In this document: positions 17,955 through 25,876 of the stretch, in pieces
Numbering within the stretch: the first letter of the stretch is position 1
How the letters are laid out: the number at the start of each line of letters is the position of its first letter
Origin: Planctomycetaceae bacterium
GTDB taxonomy: Bacteria > Planctomycetota > Planctomycetia > Planctomycetales > Planctomycetaceae
NCBI GenBank assembly: GCA_020426505.1
Contig: JAGQPX010000005.1
Coordinates: forward strand, 1 to 64,000
Reading direction: 5' to 3'
Length of the DNA stretch: 64,000 nt
Notes under the pieces: generated by a model
The model's input: only the letters and a program-made list of their open reading frames with translations
Database searches by the model: none
What the model was told of the DNA's origin: nothing
Position numbers and translations under genes: made by a program

Positions 17955-19580
17955 ATGCGATGTCATTCTGACAAACAATTGAGAGCCGCCCGGCTGACGA
18001 TGGCGTTCGCCGTCGTTGCGGTCATGCTGACGAGAGGTCAGACGGTCTGCGCACAGATTTACGCACAACCGTTGTGGGGACCTCCGCCTCCCCCAGTGGT
18101 CTGGATCGCCCCCGCACCGACCGTTGTTCAACGTCCAGCCTGGGTACAGACTCCGCAGCAGGTGACCACGTTCTATCCCCCGGCTCCCATCATCCAGAAC
18201 CTCGAAGAGGCCGCTGTCGTGCATCCCGAGCTTGACGGACAGCTGCGAGTCACCGTGACCGAAGCGCTCCTGTCGAGACTCCTCACGCGTGACGTCACCG
18301 ACGCCGGACCGGTCCGCGAGTTCATCCTCGGTGCGGACGTTCAGGGCGAACAGTTCACCGTCACACGCACGACGATCGACTTTCAGCCATGTATCGAACG
18401 GGCCCGATTCGTTCTGAGACTGGTCGGCAACGTCAACGAACAAACCGTCGGCGTCACACCCGAAGCACGTGTGCACTCCGCTGGGGCGCATCAGTTCCAG
18501 ATGGAGAAGCAGGTCGACTTTGATGGCAACACCTTTACAACGCGTTCACCCTCTGCGTGGGTCGTGCCTCGCATCTCCTATCGAGGTGCGTCGACTTTCG
18601 CGAGCGGCGTCCCGGTCGTCGGCGACATCGCCCGGTCGATCGCACTGAGCGAAGCCGAACGCCGGCGACCCCAAGCCGAGAGGATCGCGTCACAGATGCT
18701 CACACGGCAGGCGGCACCGCGATTCAACGATGAGGTCGACGGCAAACTGGCCGACGCAAATCGCCAGCTCAGCCGCTTCGCTCCGTCGCTCTTCGCGTGG
18801 ATCGGCCTCTCGCCCGATCGGCAATCTCTCAGCACCTCAAGCGATCGAATGTTCTATCAACTCCGGCTTCCACAGCCTCCCGCGACGCTCGGTCGTCAAC
18901 TTTTGGGCGATGTCGAAGAAGTCTCGTTCGATGGCGAACAGGAGCCGCTCTTCCTGCCAGCCGATGACAACGTTTCTCCATCATCAGCACCGAACGTACT
19001 CGAAGGCGAAGCGATCACGATCGCCGTGCATGAAGACCTGGTGAATCACATCCTCGGCTGCCTTCCGCTCGGCGGCCGCGAGATCCCGGACACGTTGATC
19101 GACCATCTCATTGAGATCCTGCTACAATCCATCGAGAATCGATCCTTCGACCCCGCGTCACTCAACCTTGACGACGTGTCACAGGCTGAGTTTGCGACAG
19201 TGCTTCTCGCCGACGAGCAACCTCTCTCGATCCGCTTCGACGATGGACAGGCCTTCATCACCGCTTTGGCCGCGTTTCGCCCAAAGCTGACGCAGGAGGT
19301 TCCGACGCAGCGTTTGGAGTTCGCTTACTCGGTCTCGCACGCAGTCGACACGCTTACTCTCAATCCGGGTGAAGTCACTGTGACTGCCGCCCAGCCCGGG
19401 GACGCCGACCCACTGACAGAGATCGCACGGCCGCTAATCCAACAACAGGTGACGCAGCGCTTGCACGCCGTCTCGTTGCCGACATCGATGGACCTCAACC
19501 TCCCGGAGATGACGCCGACCACGCTGAGGTTGAATCAAGTGGTGATCGATGACGGCTGGCTGACGATCACTCTCGACTGA
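17955..19580 (+). CDS. Secreted protein of unknown function
   Basis: This protein has 541 residues, with an N-terminal signal (LTMAFAVVAVMLTRGQTVCAQ) and cleavage expected after the CAQ. A Pro-rich stretch (GPPPPPVVW, then more Pro to about residue 80) leads into two beta-rich halves. Each half starts with a similar pattern: LRVTVTEALLSRLLTRDV (about 95-112) and AITIAVHEDLVNHILGCLPL (about 353-372). This suggests an internal duplication of a domain of about 200 residues, perhaps a lipid- or ligand-binding fold. No catalytic motif is evident. It stands alone, divergent from the hydrolase gene, and has the look of a planctomycete-specific envelope protein. I do not recognise the family. Confidence 0.8.
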   Translation: MRCHSDKQLRAARLTMAFAVVAVMLTRGQTVCAQIYAQPLWGPPPPPVVWIAPAPTVVQRPAWVQTPQQVTTFYPPAPIIQNLEEAAVVHPELDGQLRVTVTEALLSRLLTRDVTDAGPVREFILGADVQGEQFTVTRTTIDFQPCIERARFVLRLVGNVNEQTVGVTPEARVHSAGAHQFQMEKQVDFDGNTFTTRSPSAWVVPRISYRGASTFASGVPVVGDIARSIALSEAERRRPQAERIASQMLTRQAAPRFNDEVDGKLADANRQLSRFAPSLFAWIGLSPDRQSLSTSSDRMFYQLRLPQPPATLGRQLLGDVEEVSFDGEQEPLFLPADDNVSPSSAPNVLEGEAITIAVHEDLVNHILGCLPLGGREIPDTLIDHLIEILLQSIENRSFDPASLNLDDVSQAEFATVLLADEQPLSIRFDDGQAFITALAAFRPKLTQEVPTQRLEFAYSVSHAVDTLTLNPGEVTVTAAQPGDADPLTEIARPLIQQQVTQRLHAVSLPTSMDLNLPEMTPTTLRLNQVVIDDGWLTITLD

Positions 19581-19952
19581 CGACACAGCGCCGCCAATGG
19601 CGCACGCGTGATGACGAAGAGACGACACCGTTGTGCCAGGTCCGGCTGCGGGCCGTTGATCAAGTTGAACAAAACTTGCTGAAAGAGATGGACAGGCCTG
19701 TCCGAAGTTCGAGAGGGTGAGTACGCCAGGCTGTACGGCCATGCCCGTTGTCGGTCTGTGATTGCAATCAGTTCTCTGCCGGCGCCGAATCACCAGACAG
19801 AGCGGCCGACCAACGACGGGGTGACTTCCGGGAAACATGCTCCCATGGTCGTAGCGAACTCATCTCTCTCTGGACCAATGCCGTCCGGTTGCGCTCACAG
19901 GCTTCTGACGCAGCCAACGGATGAGCATTCACCTCGGCATGATGCGAGGCCG
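19581..19952. other. Convergent intergenic region rich in inverted repeats
   Basis: These 372 bases lie between the ends of two converging genes. Three inverted repeats cluster in the first third: GCGCC/GGCGC (19588-19603), CAAGTT/AACTTG (19661-19678) and the perfect 14-base palindrome GGACAGGCCTGTCC (19690-19703). The first can act as a terminator stem for the secreted-protein gene, though it has no T tract. The rest of the region, to 19952, shows nothing I can name. Confidence 0.5.
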
Positions 19953-20441
19953 TCAATAGCGCGTCTTGTTCTCAGACTGTTGCCATGTCTTGAATGCCGA
20001 CTGTGCTTCGTCGCGCAGGAGAGGTGACATCGGCAACTGTCGATTATTAAGCGGTCTGGTCATCTCGTCGTAGAAGGTGCTGTCGTCGAAGCCGATGTTT
20101 GCTGCGTCTTCGCGAGTGTTTGCGTACCACACGCAGTCCAGTCGTGCCCAGAGGATCGCACCGAGACACATCGGGCAGGGCTCGCAACTGGTGAAGATCT
20201 CGCAGCCTGCGAGAGTGAATGTGCCGAGCGACTCACACGCCTGCCGGATGGCGACGATTTCCGCGTGAGCGGTCGGGTCGTTCGCGGTGGTGACGCGGTT
20301 CTGGCCGCGACCGACGATCTGATCGCCTTGAACGATCACCGCGCCGAACGGTCCGCCTCCCGTATCGACCGACTCCTGCGACAGACGAATCGCCTCCCGC
20401 ATCCATGCGTGTCGCTGTTCGAGACTGTTCGTTGGCATCAC
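19953..20441 (-). CDS. Nucleoside/guanine deaminase (CDA fold)
   Basis: This protein of 162 residues starts at GTG 20441, or the ATG one codon later. The zinc-site motif HAE (His59, Glu61 as proton donor) and P-C-x-x-C (Cys89, Cys92 in CEPCPMC) are intact. The segments CPMCLGAILWARLD and ANIGFDDSTFYDEM match bacterial guanine deaminase (GuaD, Bacillus type) better than the tRNA adenosine deaminase TadA. The likely reaction is guanine to xanthine plus ammonia, in the cytoplasm, for purine salvage or nitrogen supply. The stop-to-start gap from the upstream monooxygenase gene is only 6 bases, so the two are probably cotranscribed. Confidence 0.9.
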   Translation of the reverse strand: MMPTNSLEQRHAWMREAIRLSQESVDTGGGPFGAVIVQGDQIVGRGQNRVTTANDPTAHAEIVAIRQACESLGTFTLAGCEIFTSCEPCPMCLGAILWARLDCVWYANTREDAANIGFDDSTFYDEMTRPLNNRQLPMSPLLRDEAQSAFKTWQQSENKTRY

Positions 20442-20447
20442 GATTGC

Positions 20448-20735
20448 TTACTCGAGGATGTCACACAGATGCGGCGTCCGGTCGACGAGAGGCAGCACCT
20501 TCGGCTGATAGATCGTCGTGAATGCCTCCGCCTCGCGGTGCGTCTCCCAAGCCTGCTTGGATTCCCATCGCTCGCAGAGGAAGAACGTCCCCGGCTCACT
20601 TGTCGAGTGACAGACCTCGAACGCAAGACACCCCGGCTCGGATCGTGAGAGTCGTCCCGCTTTGGCGAGGTGCCCGGCGACCTCATCAATCGTCGACTCG
20701 TCTTTTACGTTAAAGACAACGTTGAGACAATGCAT
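20448..20735 (-). CDS. Small antibiotic-biosynthesis-monooxygenase (ABM) domain protein, putative quinol monooxygenase
   Basis: This 95-residue protein is one ABM ferredoxin-like module: MHCLNVVFNVKDE (first strand), GHLAKAGRLSRSEPGCLAFEV, then FFLCERWESKQAWETHREAEAF, the typical E-x-W-x-s-x-x-a-x-x-x-H pattern. These small dimeric proteins (YgiN-like) may oxidise quinols or aromatic compounds without a cofactor; many have no known substrate. It lies 6 bases upstream of the deaminase on the same strand. Confidence 0.9.
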   Translation of the reverse strand: MHCLNVVFNVKDESTIDEVAGHLAKAGRLSRSEPGCLAFEVCHSTSEPGTFFLCERWESKQAWETHREAEAFTTIYQPKVLPLVDRTPHLCDILE

Positions 20736-20898
20736 GATGTATGGTTCCTTCGTCTATTTCCTCAATCGGTGGTCGACGGCTACTGAAGGGCTGGCTCCAC
20801 TGGGATGTCCGGCGACACAACGGGGAGGCCCGGTCGCCCCGAGGAATGCATGAATGGATCTGACTCTCTTTACTAGGATGTTCGATTTCATACGATTC

Positions 20899-23589
20899 TC
20901 ACTCATTCGGCCCAGCTTCAGTGCGTTCCTGTAAGGTCGACATGGTTTCGTCGAGGGTGTATTGCAGGTACTCGTCAATGTCCGACAGCAATGCCTCTGC
21001 GGAGATATCCAGAGCGGCCTGAGCATCGTCACCCCGGTAAAAGCTGAGTGCCCGCACGGCTTCGAGGCGGACCCGAGGATGTTCATCGGCGATCTGTTGT
21101 TGGAGCAACTGCATCGAATCATCGATCCGATCGAGCCAGAAGCTGAGCACGCGGGTGGCCGCGGCTCGCACGCGGGGATCGTCTGTCGTCAACAGTCGGT
21201 TCAACAGATCCTCGTCGACCACGTTGTGATGCTGTTTGACCCACATGCCCTCCAGCAGCAACGCTTCGAATTGTTCGTCATCAGACTTGAGACCGCCAAT
21301 CCACTCGTCGATCGCAGCGGCGACTTCCTCAGTCGGGTGTTCCCTCAATTCACGTCGCGCCCAGTATCGGGTCCGGTCTTCGTAGGTCTTCAACAGATTG
21401 AGCAGGTAGGGAATCGGCTGCCCGGCGATCAACGGCGGATCGATCAGCGGCTTGCCGGAGTGGACCACTCGCCAGATGCGACCGTGAGACGTGTCACGAT
21501 TGGGGTCGCGAAGCGAGTGCTGCATGTGACCGACGAGCGGGTTGAACCAGTCAATCAAATACAACGCCCCGTCCGGTCCGAACTGAATGTCGACGGGTCG
21601 GAAGTTCGGATCGCTCGACCGTAACAGCGGCTCGATCGGCTCGGCGAAGAACCCGGAGCCGTCGTCCTGCACTCGGTATTGCAACACTCCCTGAAACCCG
21701 ATGCAGTTGTTGAGCAGGTAATCCCCCTGCATCTCTTCCGGAAAATTACGGCTGGAGACGATCTCGCACCCCGCAGTCGGTCGCCATTGTTTGACGAGGA
21801 ACTGCTTGAGATTCGGATGCTTGCGAGGATGGTCGACATCTCCGGAGAAAGCCGCTCCAAAGTAGTTGGCCCCGCCAGAAGCATCCGCTACGAAGTTCTG
21901 GCCCCATCGGTCGAACACGTGTCCCCATGGATTCGCGAAGGGGTAACTCACGAACACATTGAACTTCTCGGTAAGCGGCTCATACCGAAACACGCCCGCG
22001 TTCGCCAGCCGTTGCGGACCATAAGGCGTCTCGACCTGCGAGTGATGGAATGTCCCCTCCTGAAAGTACAGACCGCCGCCCGGTCCCCACTCAAAGGCGC
22101 TGATCGAGTGATGCGAATCGGCCGAGTCGAACCCGTGGAGGATCATCCGCTTCTCATCTGCGTGATCGTCTCCATCTTCGTCTGGCAGGAACATCAGATT
22201 GGGTTGTTGAGCGACGTACGCTCCGCCATCGCCCAACTCGATCCCAGTCGGCACATGCAATCCATCCGCGAAAACGATCTGCTTATCCATCCGGCCGTCA
22301 CGGTCGGTGTCTTCGAGAATGAGCACCTTATCGTCGACGGGCGTCCCCGGCAGGTACATGGGGTACGAACCCATCGTGGTCACCCATAAGCGCCCCTTGC
22401 CATCGAAGGCCATCTGCACCGGGTTTTCGAGGTCCGGAAAGTCGACCTCGGACGCGACCAGTTGAATCTCGAAACCGTTCGCCAGCGTGAACAGTTCGAT
22501 CGCTTCATCCGGCGGAGTGATATGCACGTCACGCTCGAAGTTGGTCTCGATGTCGGCGAAGTCACCCGTGTTGGAATCGTCAATCGTTTCGGGAACCGTA
22601 TTCGCTGCTGCGATGTCCCAGATGCGCTGGTCACGATTTGCGACCATCTTGCGAAGCTTTGCGAACTCCGCCGGGAAATTGACGACGCCGAACGGCTCCT
22701 TGCGATCGCCATAGATGTAGTAGCCATTCACGGCTCGAAAGTCGTACCAGTGCTGGAGGTTCTTCTCCTGAACCGCAGCATGGAGATGCTGCAACTCGCT
22801 GCCGGAGATCCTCTCCTTCGGTCGGTCACCAAAGAGTGCAAAATCGAGAATCGGGGCGAGGCGGATGTAGCCGTACTCGTTGAGATGCACGCCATTGAAC
22901 GTCAGCGGGTCCTCTGGCCGGTCCATCATCTCTTTCGTCGGCGAGAACAGATCGACGAAGGGGACATCGTTCGCTGCGGCGACCTCACTCATCGCCTCGG
23001 TGTACAGCTTGAGGTTCTCATTGTTCTCATCGCCCGCCAGAATGCCGCGATCGCTGCGGTTCTCACTGGCGATCGGTGAGATCAACACGAGCTGCGGCGT
23101 CTTCTGGACGTCACCCTCTCCATCGAAAGACTCTGCCTTCTCTGCCCCACGAAGGTAGTTCTGGTACGGGTACTTGAGCTGCCGCACATCCTCGAAGAAC
23201 GATGTCAGATCCTCCCGAAACTGTGGAAGCCCTTCCGGTCCGGCGAATGACTCGTTGTATCCGAAGAACGCAAGAATGATGTCCGGCTGATGGTCGAAAA
23301 GTGTGTGCCCATGATCGTGAAAATGGAACGAGCGCAAACGTTCACTGACTGTGTCGGCTGACCACGCGAGATTCCGTACCGCGAGTTGCTTCTCAGGGAA
23401 CCTGCTGTGGAGAAGGCTCTCCCAGTGACCGAAATGCTGCATCCGCTCGGCGAGCGTGTTGCCGAGGATGACGATCTTGTCCCCCTTCTCCGGCGGAGGT
23501 GCCACCTGAGCCGAGAGTGGTTCAGCTGCTGAAATGGTTGTCAGCAAGCCCGTGAGCAAGGTCATCTTGAGAGAGTGGCTCTTCGACAT
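20899..23589 (-). CDS. SGNH-hydrolase-like, PVC beta-propeller and HEAT protein lacking a heme domain
   Basis: This protein has about 896 residues from ATG 23589, which gives a compact signal peptide (SLKMTLLTGLLTTISA). In-frame starts up to 23673 would only lengthen the N-terminus. Domain 1 (about 35-270) is SGNH/GDSL-like: block I reads ILGNTLAERM, so the nucleophile Ser is replaced by Thr; block III is FFGYNESF; block V is FNGVHLNEYGY. Domain 2 (about 365-730) is the PVC-type propeller (LWVTTMGSYPMY, DTDRDGRMDKQ). HEAT-like helices (about 745-890) end the protein. Unlike the related protein at 10834-14184, there is no CxxCH motif and no cytochrome domain. It is probably periplasmic, with a binding or carbohydrate-acting role. 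Confidence 0.88.
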   Translation of the reverse strand: MSKSHSLKMTLLTGLLTTISAAEPLSAQVAPPPEKGDKIVILGNTLAERMQHFGHWESLLHSRFPEKQLAVRNLAWSADTVSERLRSFHFHDHGHTLFDHQPDIILAFFGYNESFAGPEGLPQFREDLTSFFEDVRQLKYPYQNYLRGAEKAESFDGEGDVQKTPQLVLISPIASENRSDRGILAGDENNENLKLYTEAMSEVAAANDVPFVDLFSPTKEMMDRPEDPLTFNGVHLNEYGYIRLAPILDFALFGDRPKERISGSELQHLHAAVQEKNLQHWYDFRAVNGYYIYGDRKEPFGVVNFPAEFAKLRKMVANRDQRIWDIAAANTVPETIDDSNTGDFADIETNFERDVHITPPDEAIELFTLANGFEIQLVASEVDFPDLENPVQMAFDGKGRLWVTTMGSYPMYLPGTPVDDKVLILEDTDRDGRMDKQIVFADGLHVPTGIELGDGGAYVAQQPNLMFLPDEDGDDHADEKRMILHGFDSADSHHSISAFEWGPGGGLYFQEGTFHHSQVETPYGPQRLANAGVFRYEPLTEKFNVFVSYPFANPWGHVFDRWGQNFVADASGGANYFGAAFSGDVDHPRKHPNLKQFLVKQWRPTAGCEIVSSRNFPEEMQGDYLLNNCIGFQGVLQYRVQDDGSGFFAEPIEPLLRSSDPNFRPVDIQFGPDGALYLIDWFNPLVGHMQHSLRDPNRDTSHGRIWRVVHSGKPLIDPPLIAGQPIPYLLNLLKTYEDRTRYWARRELREHPTEEVAAAIDEWIGGLKSDDEQFEALLLEGMWVKQHHNVVDEDLLNRLLTTDDPRVRAAATRVLSFWLDRIDDSMQLLQQQIADEHPRVRLEAVRALSFYRGDDAQAALDISAEALLSDIDEYLQYTLDETMSTLQERTEAGPNE

Positions 23590-23798
23590 GTTTTTCGCTT
23601 CATCCATCAATCGGTGGGTCATTGCGTTGAGTCCGATTGCCTCCAGCCTTCGGAGGCAGGAACAGGCACGCAACTTGAAACATCGTCAGTCATTACGTCC
23701 TCAGTGTGACAGTGGTCAGAACAGTTGTAAACGGACCGTCGATGCTTCCGCAGAGACTCACTGAGCTGATGACTGATGACGATCCTCTGGCTTTCCCC

Positions 23799-23831
23799 TT
23801 GACACTTGTGACGCTCCGTCAATAATTGACG
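23799..23831 (+). promoter_or_regulatory. Candidate promoter with overlapping palindromes, probable TetR operator
   Basis: TTGACA (23799-23804) is followed 16 bases later by AATAAT (23821-23826). Two overlapping 13-base palindromes cover the -10 region and end two bases before the ATG at 23833: TGACG-CTC-CGTCA (23809-23821) and GTCAAT-A-ATTGAC (23818-23830). This placement fits self-repression by the TetR protein encoded immediately downstream. The transcript would be nearly leaderless if this is the promoter. Confidence 0.55.
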
Positions 23832-23832
23832 C

Positions 23833-24576
23833 ATGGCACAGACATTGACCCGCAAACAGAGAGAGATTCAGGATCGGGAGCAGTTGATCCTGCAGACGGC
23901 CCGCGACATGCTGACCGAGAGGGGTTACCTCGGGCTGAGCATGGATGCGATTGCGGAGGCGCTCGAATACTCGAAAGGCACGATTTACAACCACTTTTCG
24001 TGCAAGGAGGAGATTCTGATCGCCCTGGCGGTCGAGACCATGTCCAAGCGGAGCGAAATGTTCGTCAAAGCCGCGAATCGCCCCGGCCAATCTCGTGAGC
24101 GGCTTGCGGGAGTTGGGGTGGCGGCCGAGCTGTTCGTGAGACTGTACCCCGAATACTTCCAGGTCGAGCAGATCATTCACTCGACCTCAATGTGGGAGAA
24201 AACCTCGGAGAAGAGGCGTTCTGCGCTAAGAGGCTGCGAGACACGGTGCATGGGGATCGTTGCAGGCATTATTCGCGACGGCATCTCTCGACGGGAACTG
24301 GAACTGCCGGAGGGTGCGAGTCCGGAGGATCTGGTGTTCGGGCTGTGGTCCCAAACATTCGGGGCGTATGCCATCATCGCGACGTCCGACACACTGGAAC
24401 ATCTCGGCATCAACGACCCGTTCACCGCTGTACGATACAACATTAATCGAATGCTGGATGGCTACGGCTGGCGGCCTTTTTCAACGGAGTTCGACTATCT
24501 GGGGCTGTTTGATCAGTTGCTGGAAGAGATCTTCCCGGAAGAACAGAAGCTCATTCGTGGATCGTTTGCACTCTGA
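23833..24576 (+). CDS. TetR/AcrR-family repressor of the RND efflux operon
   Basis: This protein has 247 residues. The N-terminal helix-turn-helix (about 15-62) shows the TetR pattern: ILQTARDMLTERGYLGLSMD, then AIAEALEYSKGTIYNHFSCKEE. The long C-terminal domain (about 65-230) is all-helical and should bind a drug-like ligand. The efflux adaptor follows after 13 bases and the pump after that, on the same strand, so the regulator probably controls its own operon, as with many AcrR-like proteins. The palindromes over its start region (23809-23830) are the likely operator. It is longer than most TetR proteins (about 200) because of an extended C-terminus. Confidence 0.93.
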   Translation: MAQTLTRKQREIQDREQLILQTARDMLTERGYLGLSMDAIAEALEYSKGTIYNHFSCKEEILIALAVETMSKRSEMFVKAANRPGQSRERLAGVGVAAELFVRLYPEYFQVEQIIHSTSMWEKTSEKRRSALRGCETRCMGIVAGIIRDGISRRELELPEGASPEDLVFGLWSQTFGAYAIIATSDTLEHLGINDPFTAVRYNINRMLDGYGWRPFSTEFDYLGLFDQLLEEIFPEEQKLIRGSFAL

Positions 24577-24589
24577 GTGGAAAGTGACG

Positions 24590-25873
24590 ATGCGTCAGAA
24601 GTCAATCTTCGCGGTCTTTGGCCTGTTGCTGCTCACGGCGGGAGTCGCAGCCGTGCGCGGACTTGATGCCACGGAGGAAACGCCGCATGAAATCGTCTCC
24701 TCGGCCCGATTGGTTCCAGTCGAGGTCGTTGAGATCAAACCGGTCAATGAGTTCGAGCAGCAACGGACTTACACCGGCACGGTCGTCGCGCGTCGACGGA
24801 GTGACCTTGCGTTCGAGCGAGCAGCCGAATTGGTTGTGATCGAAGTTGATGAGGGCGATGTTGTCACAGCAGGACAGGTCCTCGCCTCGCTGGATCTGAG
24901 GCGGCTCAATGTCCAACGTGGGTTGCTGGAGGCACAGAAGGCGGAGGCAGAGGCGTTGCTTCTTGAACTTAAGAATGGTCCGCGCGAGCAGACGATCGCA
25001 GCGGCTCGGGCTGAGGTTCGCAATCTCGTCGCCCAGCGCAATCTCCGAAAACGGAATCTCACACGTGACGAATCACTGCATCAGCAAAATGCAGTGACTC
25101 GCCAGCAGCTTGATGCTTCTGAGCTTTCATTCGAGTCGTTCGATGCACAAGTCGCTGCGGCCGAGCAACGATTGGAGGAACTTGTCGAGGGAACGCGTGA
25201 GGAACGGATCGCTGCTCAGGAGGCAGTCGTGAGGCGACTGAATGCATCAATCGAGGATGTCGACGTGAGCATCGAGGACAGCACTCTTCTCGCACCGTTT
25301 GCAGGTCGAATTGCCCGCAGATACGTCGATGAGGGGGCTGTCGTCGCCGTGGGCAGCCCCATCTTTGAGATTATCGAGACATCCGCTTTGGAAGCCCGGA
25401 TCGCACTGCCGGTCAGCACGGCGAGTCGCATTGATCAGCAGGTGGAACATCAGGTCATCATCGGTGGCGAGGCCTATCAGTCAAAGGTGCGGTCGATTCT
25501 CCCGGACGTCGACCTTGCAACTCGCACGCGGATGGTGGTTTATCAACTGGAGGAACGGGCCTCAGAGAAAGTTGTTTCAGGTGAGATCGCCCGGGTCGAG
25601 GTCACCGAGCCCTTGTCCACGTCCGGCTTCTGGCTGCCGCAGACCGCATTGACACGAGGCACGCACGGACTCTGGTCGGCGTATGCAGTCGTCGCTGATG
25701 ACGCCGCTCAAGAGGTCGTCGAACGACGCGATGTCGAGATCGTGTACACCCAGAGTGAGCGAGTCCTCGCACGCGGCACGTTGGAGGAGGGGGACCGAAT
25801 CGTCATGGGCGGATTGCATCGCATTGTGCCGGGTCAGACCGTCTCCCCCTCTCTCGTGACGACGGGAGAATGA
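24590..25873 (+). CDS. RND efflux periplasmic adaptor (membrane fusion protein)
   Basis: I take ATG 24590 as start (427 residues), 13 bases after the TetR stop; a GTG at 24578 is possible. The much longer open frame reaching back to 24260 overlaps the TetR gene and is not credible. A signal/anchor segment (FAVFGLLLLTAGVAAV) is followed by the lipoyl-like half FERAAELVVIEVDEGDVVTAGQVLASLD (start of it), a coiled-coil hairpin (about 100-205) and the second lipoyl half APFAGRIARRYVDEGAVV. A beta-barrel and membrane-proximal domain complete it. It links the inner-membrane pump to an outer-membrane channel. Its stop and the pump's ATG are 3 bases apart. No TolC-like gene lies in the operon. Confidence 0.92.
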   Translation: MRQKSIFAVFGLLLLTAGVAAVRGLDATEETPHEIVSSARLVPVEVVEIKPVNEFEQQRTYTGTVVARRRSDLAFERAAELVVIEVDEGDVVTAGQVLASLDLRRLNVQRGLLEAQKAEAEALLLELKNGPREQTIAAARAEVRNLVAQRNLRKRNLTRDESLHQQNAVTRQQLDASELSFESFDAQVAAAEQRLEELVEGTREERIAAQEAVVRRLNASIEDVDVSIEDSTLLAPFAGRIARRYVDEGAVVAVGSPIFEIIETSALEARIALPVSTASRIDQQVEHQVIIGGEAYQSKVRSILPDVDLATRTRMVVYQLEERASEKVVSGEIARVEVTEPLSTSGFWLPQTALTRGTHGLWSAYAVVADDAAQEVVERRDVEIVYTQSERVLARGTLEEGDRIVMGGLHRIVPGQTVSPSLVTTGE

Positions 25874-25876
25874 CGC

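Noticed and set aside
19434..19838. Open frame on the - strand across the end of the secreted-protein gene
   Set aside because: It overlaps a convincing gene, has no ribosome site and no domain.
24260..24589. Upstream extension of the RND adaptor frame
   Set aside because: It overlaps the TetR gene in another frame; the adaptor signal segment starts at 24590.
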